A DNA stretch of 64,000 bases from positions 40,157-104,156 of the forward strand of contig CAISWQ010000067.1 in assembly GCA_903889245.1 (NCBI GenBank), read 5' to 3'. The DNA is from an uncultured Lentisphaerota bacterium. Its GTDB lineage: Bacteria; Verrucomicrobiota; Kiritimatiellia; CAIQIC01. The notes under the pieces were generated by a model, which worked only from the letters and a program-made list of their open reading frames with translations, was not told the DNA's origin and made no database searches. Numbering within the stretch: the stretch's first letter is position 1; every line of letters begins with the position of its first letter. Below, in pieces: positions 54,655 to 62,939 of this stretch. A program made the position numbers and the translations under genes.

Positions 54655-56045
54655 CACTCTTGTCCAAAATAGCTTTTTGAAAATTTAAACAGGCCTCCGG
54701 TAATCGTGTAAGATGAATTTGCACACATCACCGCGGTTAGCGCCGCGGACACGAAGAACGGAGGCGGGCACATGATACGAGTAGCGAGCTGTTTTGCGCA
54801 AGTGTTGGAACTGATCGACCGTTGCGGTTTTGGGCGCGCTGTGCAGGACTTGGATGCCGAGCGAGGCGCGAAGGGGTTTCGGTGTTGGGATCAGTTTGTG
54901 GCCATGCTGTTTTGCCAACTGGGTGCGGCGCACTCGCTGCGGGAGATTTGTGGCGGACTGGCGACCGCACTGGGGCGCGTGGTCCATCTGGGGTTGAAGG
55001 AAGCGCCAAAGCGTTCGACGCTGGCCTATGCCAATGCGCACCGGCCATGGGAATTGTACCAACAGGTTTTCGAACAGGTGCTGGGGCGTTGCCAGACCCT
55101 GGCCTCCGACCGGCGGCGGCCGTTTCGCTTCAAGAATCCCTTGCGGGTGCTGGATGCGACGGTGATCGACCTGTGTCTGGAAGTTTTCGACTGGGCGCGG
55201 TTTCGCCGGACCAAGGGCGCGATCAAGTTGCACCTGCAACTGCAAGATCGTGGTTGTCTGCCCTGCTGGGCGTTGGTGACGGAAGGCCGGACCCATGACG
55301 TGCGCGTGGCCCAAGGCTTGACCTTTGAACCAGGCACCATCGTGGCGATGGATCGAGCGTATACGGATTATGAGATGTTTGGGCGCTGGACAACGCAGGG
55401 CGTGTTCTTTGTCACCCGGATGAAGAGCAATGCTCAATACACGGTTTTCCACACCATCCCCGGCGGATCGCGCGGTGTGCGCCGGGTCGAATGGATTCGG
55501 CTGACAGGCGCCGCCGCCCAAGAATGCCCTACCGCCTTGCGCCGGATTACGGTCTGGGATGAGGAGGGCCAACGGGAGATCGTGTTGCTGACCAATGAGT
55601 GGCGATTGGCCGCAGCCACCATCGCACGAGTCTATCGTTACCGCTGGCAAATCGAACTGTTCTTCAAGGCCCTGAAACAGAACCTCAAGATCAAGACCTT
55701 CGTCGGCACCAGTGAAAACGCGGTCAAAACGCAAGTTTGGACAGCATTGATCACCATGCTGCTGCTGAAGTTCCTCCAACTGAAATCCTCCTGGCAATGG
55801 AGCCTTTCGAATCTGGCGGCATTGCTCCGCTTCAATCTGCTGAGCTATCGCGACTTGTGGGCTTGGCTGGACGATCCTTTTGGAGTCCCTATTCGGGAAC
55901 CGGAGCCTGAACAACTGGCCTTGCCCATCTGAAATCTTGGACAGCATCTATGGAGACCTGAAATCGACCAACCCGTCCAACACCTGAAAACAAACGAGAA
56001 TTTGCTACCCAACCCTAGCCGTCGCGGTTATCTTGGACAGCAGTG
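54655..56045 (+). mobile_element. Complete IS4-family insertion sequence
   Basis: The left end CACTCTTGTCCAAAATA (54655-54671) and the right end, read inward as CACTGCTGTCCAAGATA (56045-56029), form imperfect inverted repeats. The direct repeat GGTAATATT flanks it at 54646-54654 and 56046-56054, a target-site duplication (10 bp if the next C is counted). It carries one intact transposase gene. Intact ends and duplication suggest recent insertion into an AT-rich intergenic stretch. Confidence 0.9.
54772..55932 (+). CDS. IS4-family transposase (DUF4372 type)
   Basis: 386-residue DDE transposase. The N-terminal DUF4372-like domain (about 5-75) includes FRCWDQFVAMLFCQLGAAHSLREI. Catalytic acidic residues are in RVLDATVIDL (Asp), IVAMDRAYTDY (Asp) and the YREK-type signature YRYRWQIELFFKALKQNLKI (Glu). 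The gene is full length with no frameshift. A CCGCGG inverted repeat (about 54732-54749) lies just before the gene and may limit read-in translation. Confidence 0.93.
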   Translation: MIRVASCFAQVLELIDRCGFGRAVQDLDAERGAKGFRCWDQFVAMLFCQLGAAHSLREICGGLATALGRVVHLGLKEAPKRSTLAYANAHRPWELYQQVFEQVLGRCQTLASDRRRPFRFKNPLRVLDATVIDLCLEVFDWARFRRTKGAIKLHLQLQDRGCLPCWALVTEGRTHDVRVAQGLTFEPGTIVAMDRAYTDYEMFGRWTTQGVFFVTRMKSNAQYTVFHTIPGGSRGVRRVEWIRLTGAAAQECPTALRRITVWDEEGQREIVLLTNEWRLAAATIARVYRYRWQIELFFKALKQNLKIKTFVGTSENAVKTQVWTALITMLLLKFLQLKSSWQWSLSNLAALLRFNLLSYRDLWAWLDDPFGVPIREPEPEQLALPI

Positions 56046-56176
56046 GGTAATATTCTGAAGAATAAACTCTGGATGAGACATCAATTTTCTGACGAAGCTG
56101 ACAGCGAATCAATTATATGGACACTTGCAACGATTAAAGTTAATAATGGAAAGGGCGCAACGATGAGAGGATTAAC

Positions 56177-56941
56177 ATGAGTGAATACAATCGTTTTGGC
56201 TTTGAATGGTCTACGTACGATCAAATCATTCCACTCTACGAGAAGCAGTTCTGGGCTTGGGTCCACCCCCTGCAACCCGCAGATTTCGCAGGGAAGCGAG
56301 TACTGGATGCTGGTTGTGGCACCGGACGCAATTCGCTTTGGCCGCTACAGTCTGGCGCTGCCCATGTGACTGCCTTTGATGTTGACCCGCGCACGACTGC
56401 TGTAGCCCGGAAGAATTTAGCCAATCAACCCCGCGCGACCGTTCTGGAACACTCTATCTATGAGATCCCCTTCGAGAACGAGTTCGATATCTCCATGTCC
56501 ATCGGGGTGATTCACCACCTTACCGACCCCCGCCGGGCTGTCGCGCAATTGGTCAAGGCCACTAAACCGGGCGGTACGGTACTAATCTGGGTCTATGGGC
56601 AAGAGGGTCACGCCACCTTGAAGAAGACGATTAATGCGGTACGCAAAATGACCAGTCGGATGCCCTTGGGGCTGTTGAACATTTTAGTTCGGCCTTTTTC
56701 TTTCTTATGGTGGTGTTTCATGCGTCTGGCCCCCAGCTCTGATCCCTATGTCCGGCTGCTTCGCAAAGCACCATTCTGGCACATCCATTCCATCTTATTT
56801 GATCAATTGCTTCCGGAGACTGCTTGCTACTGGAGTCGTGAAGAAGCCATATCCCTGTTCAAGGACTTACCGATTGGGAAGGTGGAAGCCTTTTTCTGTA
56901 ACAAGTGTTCGTGGACAGTTCTGACGCGTAAACAGGGCTAG
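56177..56941 (+). CDS. SAM-dependent methyltransferase (class I)
   Basis: 254 residues. Motif I is VLDAGCGTGRNS (42-53), motif II FDVDPRTTAVA, and motif IV region SIGVIHHLTDPRRAV; this is the Methyltransf_11/UbiE-like class. A hydrophobic stretch follows (about 168-188, LLNILVRPFSFLWWCFMRLA), unusual for a soluble enzyme and suggestive of membrane association. The substrate is unknown. Base composition is AT-richer than the neighbours, as is its upstream DNA, suggesting acquisition. It stands alone on the + strand between the IS and the cyclophilin gene. Confidence 0.82.
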   Translation: MSEYNRFGFEWSTYDQIIPLYEKQFWAWVHPLQPADFAGKRVLDAGCGTGRNSLWPLQSGAAHVTAFDVDPRTTAVARKNLANQPRATVLEHSIYEIPFENEFDISMSIGVIHHLTDPRRAVAQLVKATKPGGTVLIWVYGQEGHATLKKTINAVRKMTSRMPLGLLNILVRPFSFLWWCFMRLAPSSDPYVRLLRKAPFWHIHSILFDQLLPETACYWSREEAISLFKDLPIGKVEAFFCNKCSWTVLTRKQG

Positions 56942-57078
56942 TAGCTGCTTTCCAATGCCGCCATGACAGCCACCAGTTTGATCCGCTCTTAGTTTTAAGT
57001 TCCCACTATCACAAGTTAGGTCTTAGCTTCCCCTTTTCCCTTTTCGCGGCGGTGGTGGGGTGTGGGGCATGGCAAGGA

Positions 57079-59826
57079 TCAGCGGCCGGCGGCCTTGAGT
57101 TTCCAGCCGCCGGTGGGCCACCAGAAGCGGGCGTCGCGGGCGAGGCTGTTGGTTTGCATGAACCAGCCGCCGGTGCGGGTATCGGGGGTCTGCCAGATCA
57201 GGTCGCAGACGCCGTCGAGGTCCACGTCGGTGACGCCACTCAAGGCCCATTCGCCGGTGGTGAAGGCGATGGCGGAACGAATGGTGTCATCGGGGTTGTG
57301 GTACCAGATGGCGACGGTGCCGGCGCTGTTCTGCCAGAAGAGTTCGGCCTTGGCGTCGCCATCGAGGTCGCCAAGGCCGCGCAGTTTCCAGCCGGCCATG
57401 CTGCCCAACTGGACGGCGGCCTGGAACGCGCCGTTGGTCTCCAGCTTCCAGTAGGCGACGCGGCCATCGCTGGTCTGGAAGAAGACCTGGCCGCGGCCGG
57501 TGCCCTCATAGTCGCCGCAGGCCTTGATCTCCCAGCCGCCGATGTTCCACCAGAAGCGGGCGTCGCGGGTGGTGCCATCGGCCTGGAGGAACCAGCCGCC
57601 GGTGTCGCTGGCGGTGTTCTGAAAGAGGAGGTCGCTGACGCCATCGCCATCAATATCGCCGGCGGCCTTCAGGGCCCAGCCGCCGGTGTTGGCGGGGATG
57701 CGGGCGAACTCGAAGCCGCCGGTGCTGTTGAGAATCCAACTGGCGAGCAGGCCGTTGCCGTCCTGGAAGAACAGTTGCGGGACGTTGGTGGCGAGGGGGC
57801 ACGGGACCCACGCGACCTGGTCGAGCCAGCCGGCGTCGCTGCCGCCGTTCGCGCCGGCGGTCTTCATGTAGGCCCAGGTGAAGCGGAGGGCACCGGTGGT
57901 GCTGTAGTAGGCGGCGTACTGCTGCCAGCCGGTGTTGCCGGTGAGGGAGGCGACAAGGGTGCCGTTGGTGTAGAAGCCGAGGTTGGCATTGGTGCCGGTG
58001 GAGGCCTTCCACCAGAAGATGACGGAGCCGGGGCCGTTGGTGGTGAGCTGCACAAAAGAATAGGCGCTGTTGGTCCCGGTGACCGTACCGGGGTTCCCGC
58101 TTTGCAGGGCCAGGCCATCATGGGTCACGCCCGTCTGCGCGAACCAGGTGGCGCTGCCGCCATAGCTATCGCTGCTCTCCCAACCGGCGCCGGGCATGTT
58201 GAGCGCGAGGCCCAGGTTGGGCTGGACGACGTTCAGCACCACGCTCTCGGTGTCGAACTCCTGCGCGGCGCGGATGTCGGTGCCCAACTGGCTGCCGACG
58301 ATGCCATCGCCATTGTGATCATATTGGTCATAGATGCTGAAGAGCAGGTTCATCCGGCCGAGGGCGGTGGGCGTCAGGTAGATATAACCATCGCTCAAAT
58401 AGGCCTGGACATTGTAGAGCGAAGCGCCGGTATCGCCATCCCACAAGCCCAGGTTGTTGGTCCCGCCACTGGCCCAGGTGAAGGGGAAGGCGATGGTGTC
58501 GTTCTGCGTGACGACCAGGTCGGTCGGCATGGAGTAGAAGAACGGCGGATCGTGCAGGGTGCTGGCGATGACGCTGACCTGGAAGGTCACCTGCGTGGAG
58601 AGGCCCAGGCCGTTCTGCGCGCGGACGACGAGCGTGGCCGTGCCGGTGCTGGCCGGCGCGGTCAGGTAGAGGACGGCGCCCTGGCGGTAGTTGGTGATGC
58701 TGGCGGAGTTGATGAGGACCGGGGCGACCGGCGCGCTGTTCCCATCCACCGGCGTCGCCATGAGCTGGCCGAAGAAATCAAAACCGTGGGTCACCTGGCC
58801 GAGGATGGTGTGGCGGTAGTTCAGGTGATAGGGCGGAGTGACGCCGCCGGCCCCGAACGAGAGGTTGGGCGCGGTGATGAAGAACTGCGAGTCGTTGTTG
58901 TCGCGGCCCAGCGGGGCCGAGGTCAGGAAGCCGGAGTTGGCCATCGCCAACTGGCCGAAGCCCTCGAACGTCAGGCCGAGCACGAACTCGTCCTCGAACT
59001 TCACGCCGGAGCCGCCGGTGCCGTTGCCGTTGGGGTCCCCACCCTGCGCCATGAAGTTCTGGATGATGCGGTGGAAGGTCAGGCCGTTATAGAAATTGCT
59101 GTTGACCAGGCTGATGAGGCGCGCGGTGGTCCTGGGGGTCAGGTGCTCGCACAACTCCAGCATCAGATCGCCGGTGGTCGTGGTCACGTTGGTGGTATAG
59201 GTGGTGACGGTGTTGGTCGTAATGAAAAGCTCGCCGGGGGTGTTGCCATCGAAGACGGCCGTGGGCACGGGTTCGGCGCCGTGATAGACCGCCCACGTGC
59301 CGGTAGGAGAGGAGGACTGGTAATAGTCATCGGTGTCGTCATTGAAATCCCACTGGCTGAAGGAGGGATGGACGAAGAGGAACATGACGCCGGTGGTGTT
59401 GGTGTAGGCGCCCAGCGCCGCGCCGCCGGCGGCGGACTTGGCGCCATCCCAAACATAGGTGCCGTTGCAGCCCGCCGTGCCGGCGCCCGAGACGAAGAGG
59501 ACGTTGGTCCCCTGCCCCAGGCTGACGTTGGTGGAGTAGCTGCCGGTGTTGATATTGGTCTGGATGGTGTGGGACTGGACGCCGACGTTGAGATGCAGCG
59601 AGCGGTTGGTGGTGACCAGCGCGGTCGTCAGACTGGACATGTTGTTGGAGACCACCGTGAAGGTCAGCGGCGAACCCTGCGGGTCGGCGCCATCGAGCGG
59701 CAGGGTGAACGTCCGGCCGGCCAGAATGGTGACGTTGGAGACCGATAGGCTGGGCGGCAACTGGGCTTGAGCCATCAACACGGCGCAGCCGCCGAGCAGC
59801 AACAGGGAGCGGATGGATGTACGCAT
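57079..59826 (-). CDS. Secreted cyclophilin-type peptidyl-prolyl isomerase with ConA-like and FG-GAP-like C-terminal module
   Basis: 915 residues. A signal peptide (about 1-21) is followed by a beta region rich in Asn/Thr/Ser (to about 210). The cyclophilin domain (about 215-385) has NSNFYNGLTFHRIIQNFMAQGG, GQLAMANSG and NDSQFFIT, the normal active-site strands. After two Ig/cadherin-like regions, the last 360 or so residues repeat the C-terminal module of the giant protein at 47.7 kb (ATNVPQLFFQDGNG, GGWALKAAGDIDGDGVSDLL, ending WKLKAAGR). It probably folds exported proteins or acts at the surface. The ATG at 59826 appears leaderless. Confidence 0.85.
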   Translation of the reverse strand: MRTSIRSLLLLGGCAVLMAQAQLPPSLSVSNVTILAGRTFTLPLDGADPQGSPLTFTVVSNNMSSLTTALVTTNRSLHLNVGVQSHTIQTNINTGSYSTNVSLGQGTNVLFVSGAGTAGCNGTYVWDGAKSAAGGAALGAYTNTTGVMFLFVHPSFSQWDFNDDTDDYYQSSSPTGTWAVYHGAEPVPTAVFDGNTPGELFITTNTVTTYTTNVTTTTGDLMLELCEHLTPRTTARLISLVNSNFYNGLTFHRIIQNFMAQGGDPNGNGTGGSGVKFEDEFVLGLTFEGFGQLAMANSGFLTSAPLGRDNNDSQFFITAPNLSFGAGGVTPPYHLNYRHTILGQVTHGFDFFGQLMATPVDGNSAPVAPVLINSASITNYRQGAVLYLTAPASTGTATLVVRAQNGLGLSTQVTFQVSVIASTLHDPPFFYSMPTDLVVTQNDTIAFPFTWASGGTNNLGLWDGDTGASLYNVQAYLSDGYIYLTPTALGRMNLLFSIYDQYDHNGDGIVGSQLGTDIRAAQEFDTESVVLNVVQPNLGLALNMPGAGWESSDSYGGSATWFAQTGVTHDGLALQSGNPGTVTGTNSAYSFVQLTTNGPGSVIFWWKASTGTNANLGFYTNGTLVASLTGNTGWQQYAAYYSTTGALRFTWAYMKTAGANGGSDAGWLDQVAWVPCPLATNVPQLFFQDGNGLLASWILNSTGGFEFARIPANTGGWALKAAGDIDGDGVSDLLFQNTASDTGGWFLQADGTTRDARFWWNIGGWEIKACGDYEGTGRGQVFFQTSDGRVAYWKLETNGAFQAAVQLGSMAGWKLRGLGDLDGDAKAELFWQNSAGTVAIWYHNPDDTIRSAIAFTTGEWALSGVTDVDLDGVCDLIWQTPDTRTGGWFMQTNSLARDARFWWPTGGWKLKAAGR

Positions 59827-59832
59827 GGGCGC

Positions 59833-59861
59833 ATCCTACTGACCCACCCCCCCGCGCTCAA
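59833..59861 (-). promoter_or_regulatory. Promoter TTGAGC-N17-TAGGAT, leaderless start of the cyclophilin gene
   Basis: On the - strand, TTGAGC (59861-59856) and TAGGAT (59838-59833) are followed by six G/C bases and the ATG (59826-59824). Confidence 0.65.
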
Positions 59862-59892
59862 GCCCGAACCGGACGGCCGGCCATCTGCACGG

Positions 59893-59920
59893 TTGCAAAA
59901 TCGGGGGCGGAAAATAGAAT
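59893..59920 (+). promoter_or_regulatory. Promoter TTGCAA-N16-TAGAAT, leaderless start of the NCS2 permease gene
   Basis: TTGCAA at 59893-59898 and TAGAAT at 59915-59920; GCCGCC and then the ATG at 59927 follow directly. Confidence 0.7.
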
Positions 59921-59926
59921 GCCGCC

Positions 59927-61270
59927 ATGCGCGTTTCAGATTTCTTCCAACTGGCGGAAAACCAGACCAGCATCCGCACCGAACTCCTCGCCGGTGCGAC
60001 GACGTTCTTGAGCATGGCCTATATCCTGTTCGTCCAGCCGGCGGTGCTCGCCACGGACTTCGCCGGCCAGCCGACCGGGCTGGAGGCGGGCGCGGTCCTG
60101 CTGGCGACCTGCCTCGCCTCGGCGTTTGGCACGGCGTTGATGGGCCTGCTGGCGCGCTATCCGATCGCGCTGGCGCCGGGCATGGGCGAGAACTTTTTCT
60201 TCGTCAGCGTCTGCATGAGCCTCTCGGCGCTGGGCGTCGCCCACGCGTGGCAGACGGCGCTGGCGATAGTCTTTCTCTCCGGGCTCATCTTCCTGGCGCT
60301 TTCGCTCGTGCGGCTGCGCGAGGCCGTGATCGAGTCGGTCAGCCCGAGCCTGTGCTGCGGGATCGCCGCGGGCATCGGCCTGTTCATCGCGTTCATCGGC
60401 TTGAAGAACGCCGGGTTGATCATCGGCAAACCCGGCACGCTGGTCGGGCTGAACACGCATCCGGTTGGCGCCGATCTCGCCGTCTTCGGCGTCGGCCTGC
60501 TGGTGGCGGCGGGCTTGCAGGCGCGCAAGGTCCGCGGCGCGATTCTGCTCGGCATCCTTGCCGCCGCCGCCACGGCGCTGGCGCTGGGCAAGACGCACTA
60601 CACCGGCCTCGTCGGCTTTCCGCAGATCAAGACCGGCGCAATCGGGCAGATGGATTTCGCGGGCGCGCTCTCGCCCACCGCCCTGCCCTTCATCGCGGTC
60701 TTCCTGTTCATGGTGCTGTTCGACACGGTTGGCACGCTCGTCGGCGTGACGCAGCAGGCGGGGCTGATGCAGGGCAACAAGCTGCCGCGCGCGACGCAGG
60801 CGTTCTTCGCCGACGCCGCCGCGACCACCGTCGGGGCCGCGCTCGGCACGAGCACTGTCACCAGCTATATCGAGAGCGCCACCGGCGTCCAGACCGGCGG
60901 CCGCACCGGCCTGACCGCGCTGACCGTGGCCGCGTTGTTTCTGCTCGCGCTCTTCTTCAGCCCGCTGATCGCGATGGTCGGCGGCTACGCGCCGATCACC
61001 GCGCCGGCGCTGGTTCTGGTCGGCGCGCTGATGATGCAGAGCGTGACGCGCGTGGCGTGGGACGATTTCAGCGAGGCCGTGCCGGCGTTTCTCGCGCTGC
61101 TCGGTATCCCGCTGACCTTCTCGATTGCCGACGGCATCGCGTTGAGCTTCGTCAGCTATCCGGTGATCAAGCTGCTCGGTGGGCGCGCGCGTGACGTGGG
61201 CTGGCCGATGTGGGTGGTGGCGGCGCTGCTGTTGTACTACTTCCTCGCCGTGCGGCCGCTGACCGGCTAA
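59927..61270 (+). CDS. NCS2 family purine permease (AzgA/PbuG-like)
   Basis: 447-residue membrane protein of the AzgA-type nucleobase:cation symporters. The N-terminus RTELLAGATTFLSMAYILFVQPAVL and PIALAPGMGENFFF are diagnostic of the hypoxanthine/guanine/adenine permease branch; DTVGTLVGVTQQAGL, SSTVTSYIESATGV-like TSTVTSYIESATG and GGRTGLTAL follow. Fourteen membrane-embedded segments are expected. No ribosome binding site is present before the ATG, which lies 7 bp after a -10 element, so the mRNA is probably leaderless. It probably imports purine bases. Confidence 0.92.
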   Translation: MRVSDFFQLAENQTSIRTELLAGATTFLSMAYILFVQPAVLATDFAGQPTGLEAGAVLLATCLASAFGTALMGLLARYPIALAPGMGENFFFVSVCMSLSALGVAHAWQTALAIVFLSGLIFLALSLVRLREAVIESVSPSLCCGIAAGIGLFIAFIGLKNAGLIIGKPGTLVGLNTHPVGADLAVFGVGLLVAAGLQARKVRGAILLGILAAAATALALGKTHYTGLVGFPQIKTGAIGQMDFAGALSPTALPFIAVFLFMVLFDTVGTLVGVTQQAGLMQGNKLPRATQAFFADAAATTVGAALGTSTVTSYIESATGVQTGGRTGLTALTVAALFLLALFFSPLIAMVGGYAPITAPALVLVGALMMQSVTRVAWDDFSEAVPAFLALLGIPLTFSIADGIALSFVSYPVIKLLGGRARDVGWPMWVVAALLLYYFLAVRPLTG

Positions 61271-61275
61271 GCCGG

Positions 61276-61824
61276 TCAGGGGGCGCCGGGGATCTTCCTG
61301 AACGGCACCATCATCACGCCGTAACCGTTGGAGAACAGGCGGCCGGACCAGAAGGGCTGCAGTTCGGGGTTGGTGTTCCTGGGCACGTGAACTTCCGCGC
61401 GGAATTCCGTCAGCCCCGGCCGGGGGAAGTACTGTGTGTCCACGAGTCCGCCCAGCACCAACTCACGTCCCGGCTCCAGCCACACGCAATCGTTCCTATG
61501 GAAAAAGGCCGTTTCGTTCCGATCAATCATGAAGCAGTCGCGCCGGCCGCTGGCATAGGACCAGAAGAAGCCCTGCTGAGGTTTCTTGGGGAACCAGACC
61601 GCCTTGGCACCGGCGTTCTTCACCACCACACTGAATGAGACCGGCGGACCCAGTTGCGCCACGAAGTTCGGGCTCGAAAGCTCCAGCGCCAACCCCTCAT
61701 GCGGCTGGCCATCGTTGAGCGTACCCAGTGTGTGAGGATAGTAAACCTCCTCCAGCGTTCCGCACCCCAGCAGGCCCAGCAAGCCAAGCCCGACCATCCC
61801 CGCACTCCAACCCTTTGCCTTCAT
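61276..61824 (-). CDS. Lipoprotein of unknown function (paralogue 1)
   Basis: 182 residues with a lipoprotein signal (LGLLGLLGC at about 15-23). The mature part is beta-rich, with VSFSVVVKNAGAKAVWFPKKPQQGFFWSY and LTEFRAEVHVPRNTNP. It is homologous to the next - strand gene: both share the FFW(S/T)Y(A/P)SGR(R/H)DCF, VPRNTNPxLxPFWSGR and SNG(Y/F)GV blocks. The family is not recognised; the fold may be Ig-like. A -10-like TATAGT lies near 61850, and GGGAG precedes the ATG. The gene ends 6 bp after the permease, convergently. Confidence 0.75.
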   Translation of the reverse strand: MKAKGWSAGMVGLGLLGLLGCGTLEEVYYPHTLGTLNDGQPHEGLALELSSPNFVAQLGPPVSFSVVVKNAGAKAVWFPKKPQQGFFWSYASGRRDCFMIDRNETAFFHRNDCVWLEPGRELVLGGLVDTQYFPRPGLTEFRAEVHVPRNTNPELQPFWSGRLFSNGYGVMMVPFRKIPGAP

Positions 61825-61948
61825 ACGACTCCCTCGCTTCCGGCGCAACTATACCGCAGGACCGGTGATCTTCCACGCGTCTCAACGCCGCGCGAAATAT
61901 AGCCGCTCGAGGGAATGCGTTCCAGAACTTAATGACTGCGCAGCAGCC

Positions 61949-62521
61949 TCAGGAACCATCGGGGGCAGAGGCAGAGGCCTGGGCCAGACGCCGTGGCTTC
62001 TGCCATACAAACTGGACACCAAAACCATTGGAGAGCGCCCGGCCGGACCAGAACGGCGCCAAGGCGGGGTTGGTATTCCGCGGGATATCCAGTTCGACAC
62101 AAAACTCCGTGATGCCGGCGTGGCGGAAGTAAGAGGTGTCCAGCACGGAGGGCATCCGCAATTCCTTGCCCGGCGCCAACAGGACACACTCCGAGGGCTG
62201 GAAGAAACGCGCCGGCTCACGATCCAGCACAAAGCAGTCGTGCCGCCCGCTGGGATAGGTCCAGAAAAAAATCTGCAGGGGGCGCTTGGGAATCCAATAA
62301 TTGTGCTCCGAGGTATTGCGCAGCACCACCTGGAAGGCCACCGGCTCGCCCAACGCCACCGTGGACTCCTGGCTGATCAACCGCAACGCCAGTCCATCGC
62401 AGCCCGGCTCGCCGGGCAGGGCGCCGACAGTGCGCGGACGATAGGCATGGGGCAGCGAGGCGCAACCGCTCAAGCCACCCGCCAGCACCAACGCACCCAC
62501 TAGGGTCCAACGTCTTTTCAT
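61949..62521 (-). CDS. Lipoprotein of unknown function (paralogue 2)
   Basis: 190 residues. The signal peptide ends in the lipobox LSGC (about residues 17-20). The body matches the neighbouring paralogue (IFFWTYPSGRHDCFVLDRE, DIPRNTNPALAPFWSGRALSNGFGVQF) and adds a short Ala/Ser-rich tail. Two conserved Cys (in HDCF and SECV) could form a disulphide. It arose with its neighbour by tandem duplication. Function unknown; attached to an envelope membrane. Confidence 0.75.
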   Translation of the reverse strand: MKRRWTLVGALVLAGGLSGCASLPHAYRPRTVGALPGEPGCDGLALRLISQESTVALGEPVAFQVVLRNTSEHNYWIPKRPLQIFFWTYPSGRHDCFVLDREPARFFQPSECVLLAPGKELRMPSVLDTSYFRHAGITEFCVELDIPRNTNPALAPFWSGRALSNGFGVQFVWQKPRRLAQASASAPDGS

Positions 62522-62582
62522 GCTATGCTCCGCCCGCTTTTAAGCAGGTCGTATGCCGGGAAACCGGCTGACAGGAGAGCCC

Positions 62583-62939
62583 ATGAAATTTGTTCTGCTC
62601 TATATCACGACCGCCCACCGGGCGGAGGCACGGCGCCTCGGGCAAACGCTGCTGCGCGAGCGGCTGGTCGCGTGCGTCAATCTGCTCGGCCCGGTCGAGT
62701 CGCACTATTGGTGGCAGGGGCAACTGGAAAACAGCCGCGAGTGGCTGCTGCTGGCCAAGACTCGGGCGACACTGGCTGCGGCGGTCATCAAGCGCGTCAA
62801 GGCGCTGCACAGTTACACAACGCCCTGCGTGGTGACGCTGCCGCTGGCAAAAGGAAATCCGGCTTTCCTGACGTGGCTGGCGGCCGAGACGCGGCCGCCG
62901 GTCAGTCGCGCCGCCCGCCGAGCAGTCCGGAGCGGATGA
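62583..62939 (+). CDS. cutA: Divalent-cation tolerance protein CutA
   Basis: 118-residue CutA1-family trimeric protein. Family blocks are LRERLVACVNLLGPVESHYWWQGQLE and LLLAKT, then VKALHSYTTPCVVTLPL and NPAFLTWLAAET. ATG 62583 follows CAGGAGAG; an in-frame ATG at 62553 is less well placed. The 3' end overlaps by 38 bp the 3' end of the convergent zinc peptidase gene. Confidence 0.93.
   Translation: MKFVLLYITTAHRAEARRLGQTLLRERLVACVNLLGPVESHYWWQGQLENSREWLLLAKTRATLAAAVIKRVKALHSYTTPCVVTLPLAKGNPAFLTWLAAETRPPVSRAARRAVRSG

Noticed and set aside
57052..59748. 898-residue Gly/Ala/Val/Asp-rich open frame on the + strand
   Set aside because: It mirrors almost the whole cyclophilin gene; its low-complexity content is the complement of the Thr/Asn/Gly-rich repeats. 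Similar shadows oppose the giant gene.
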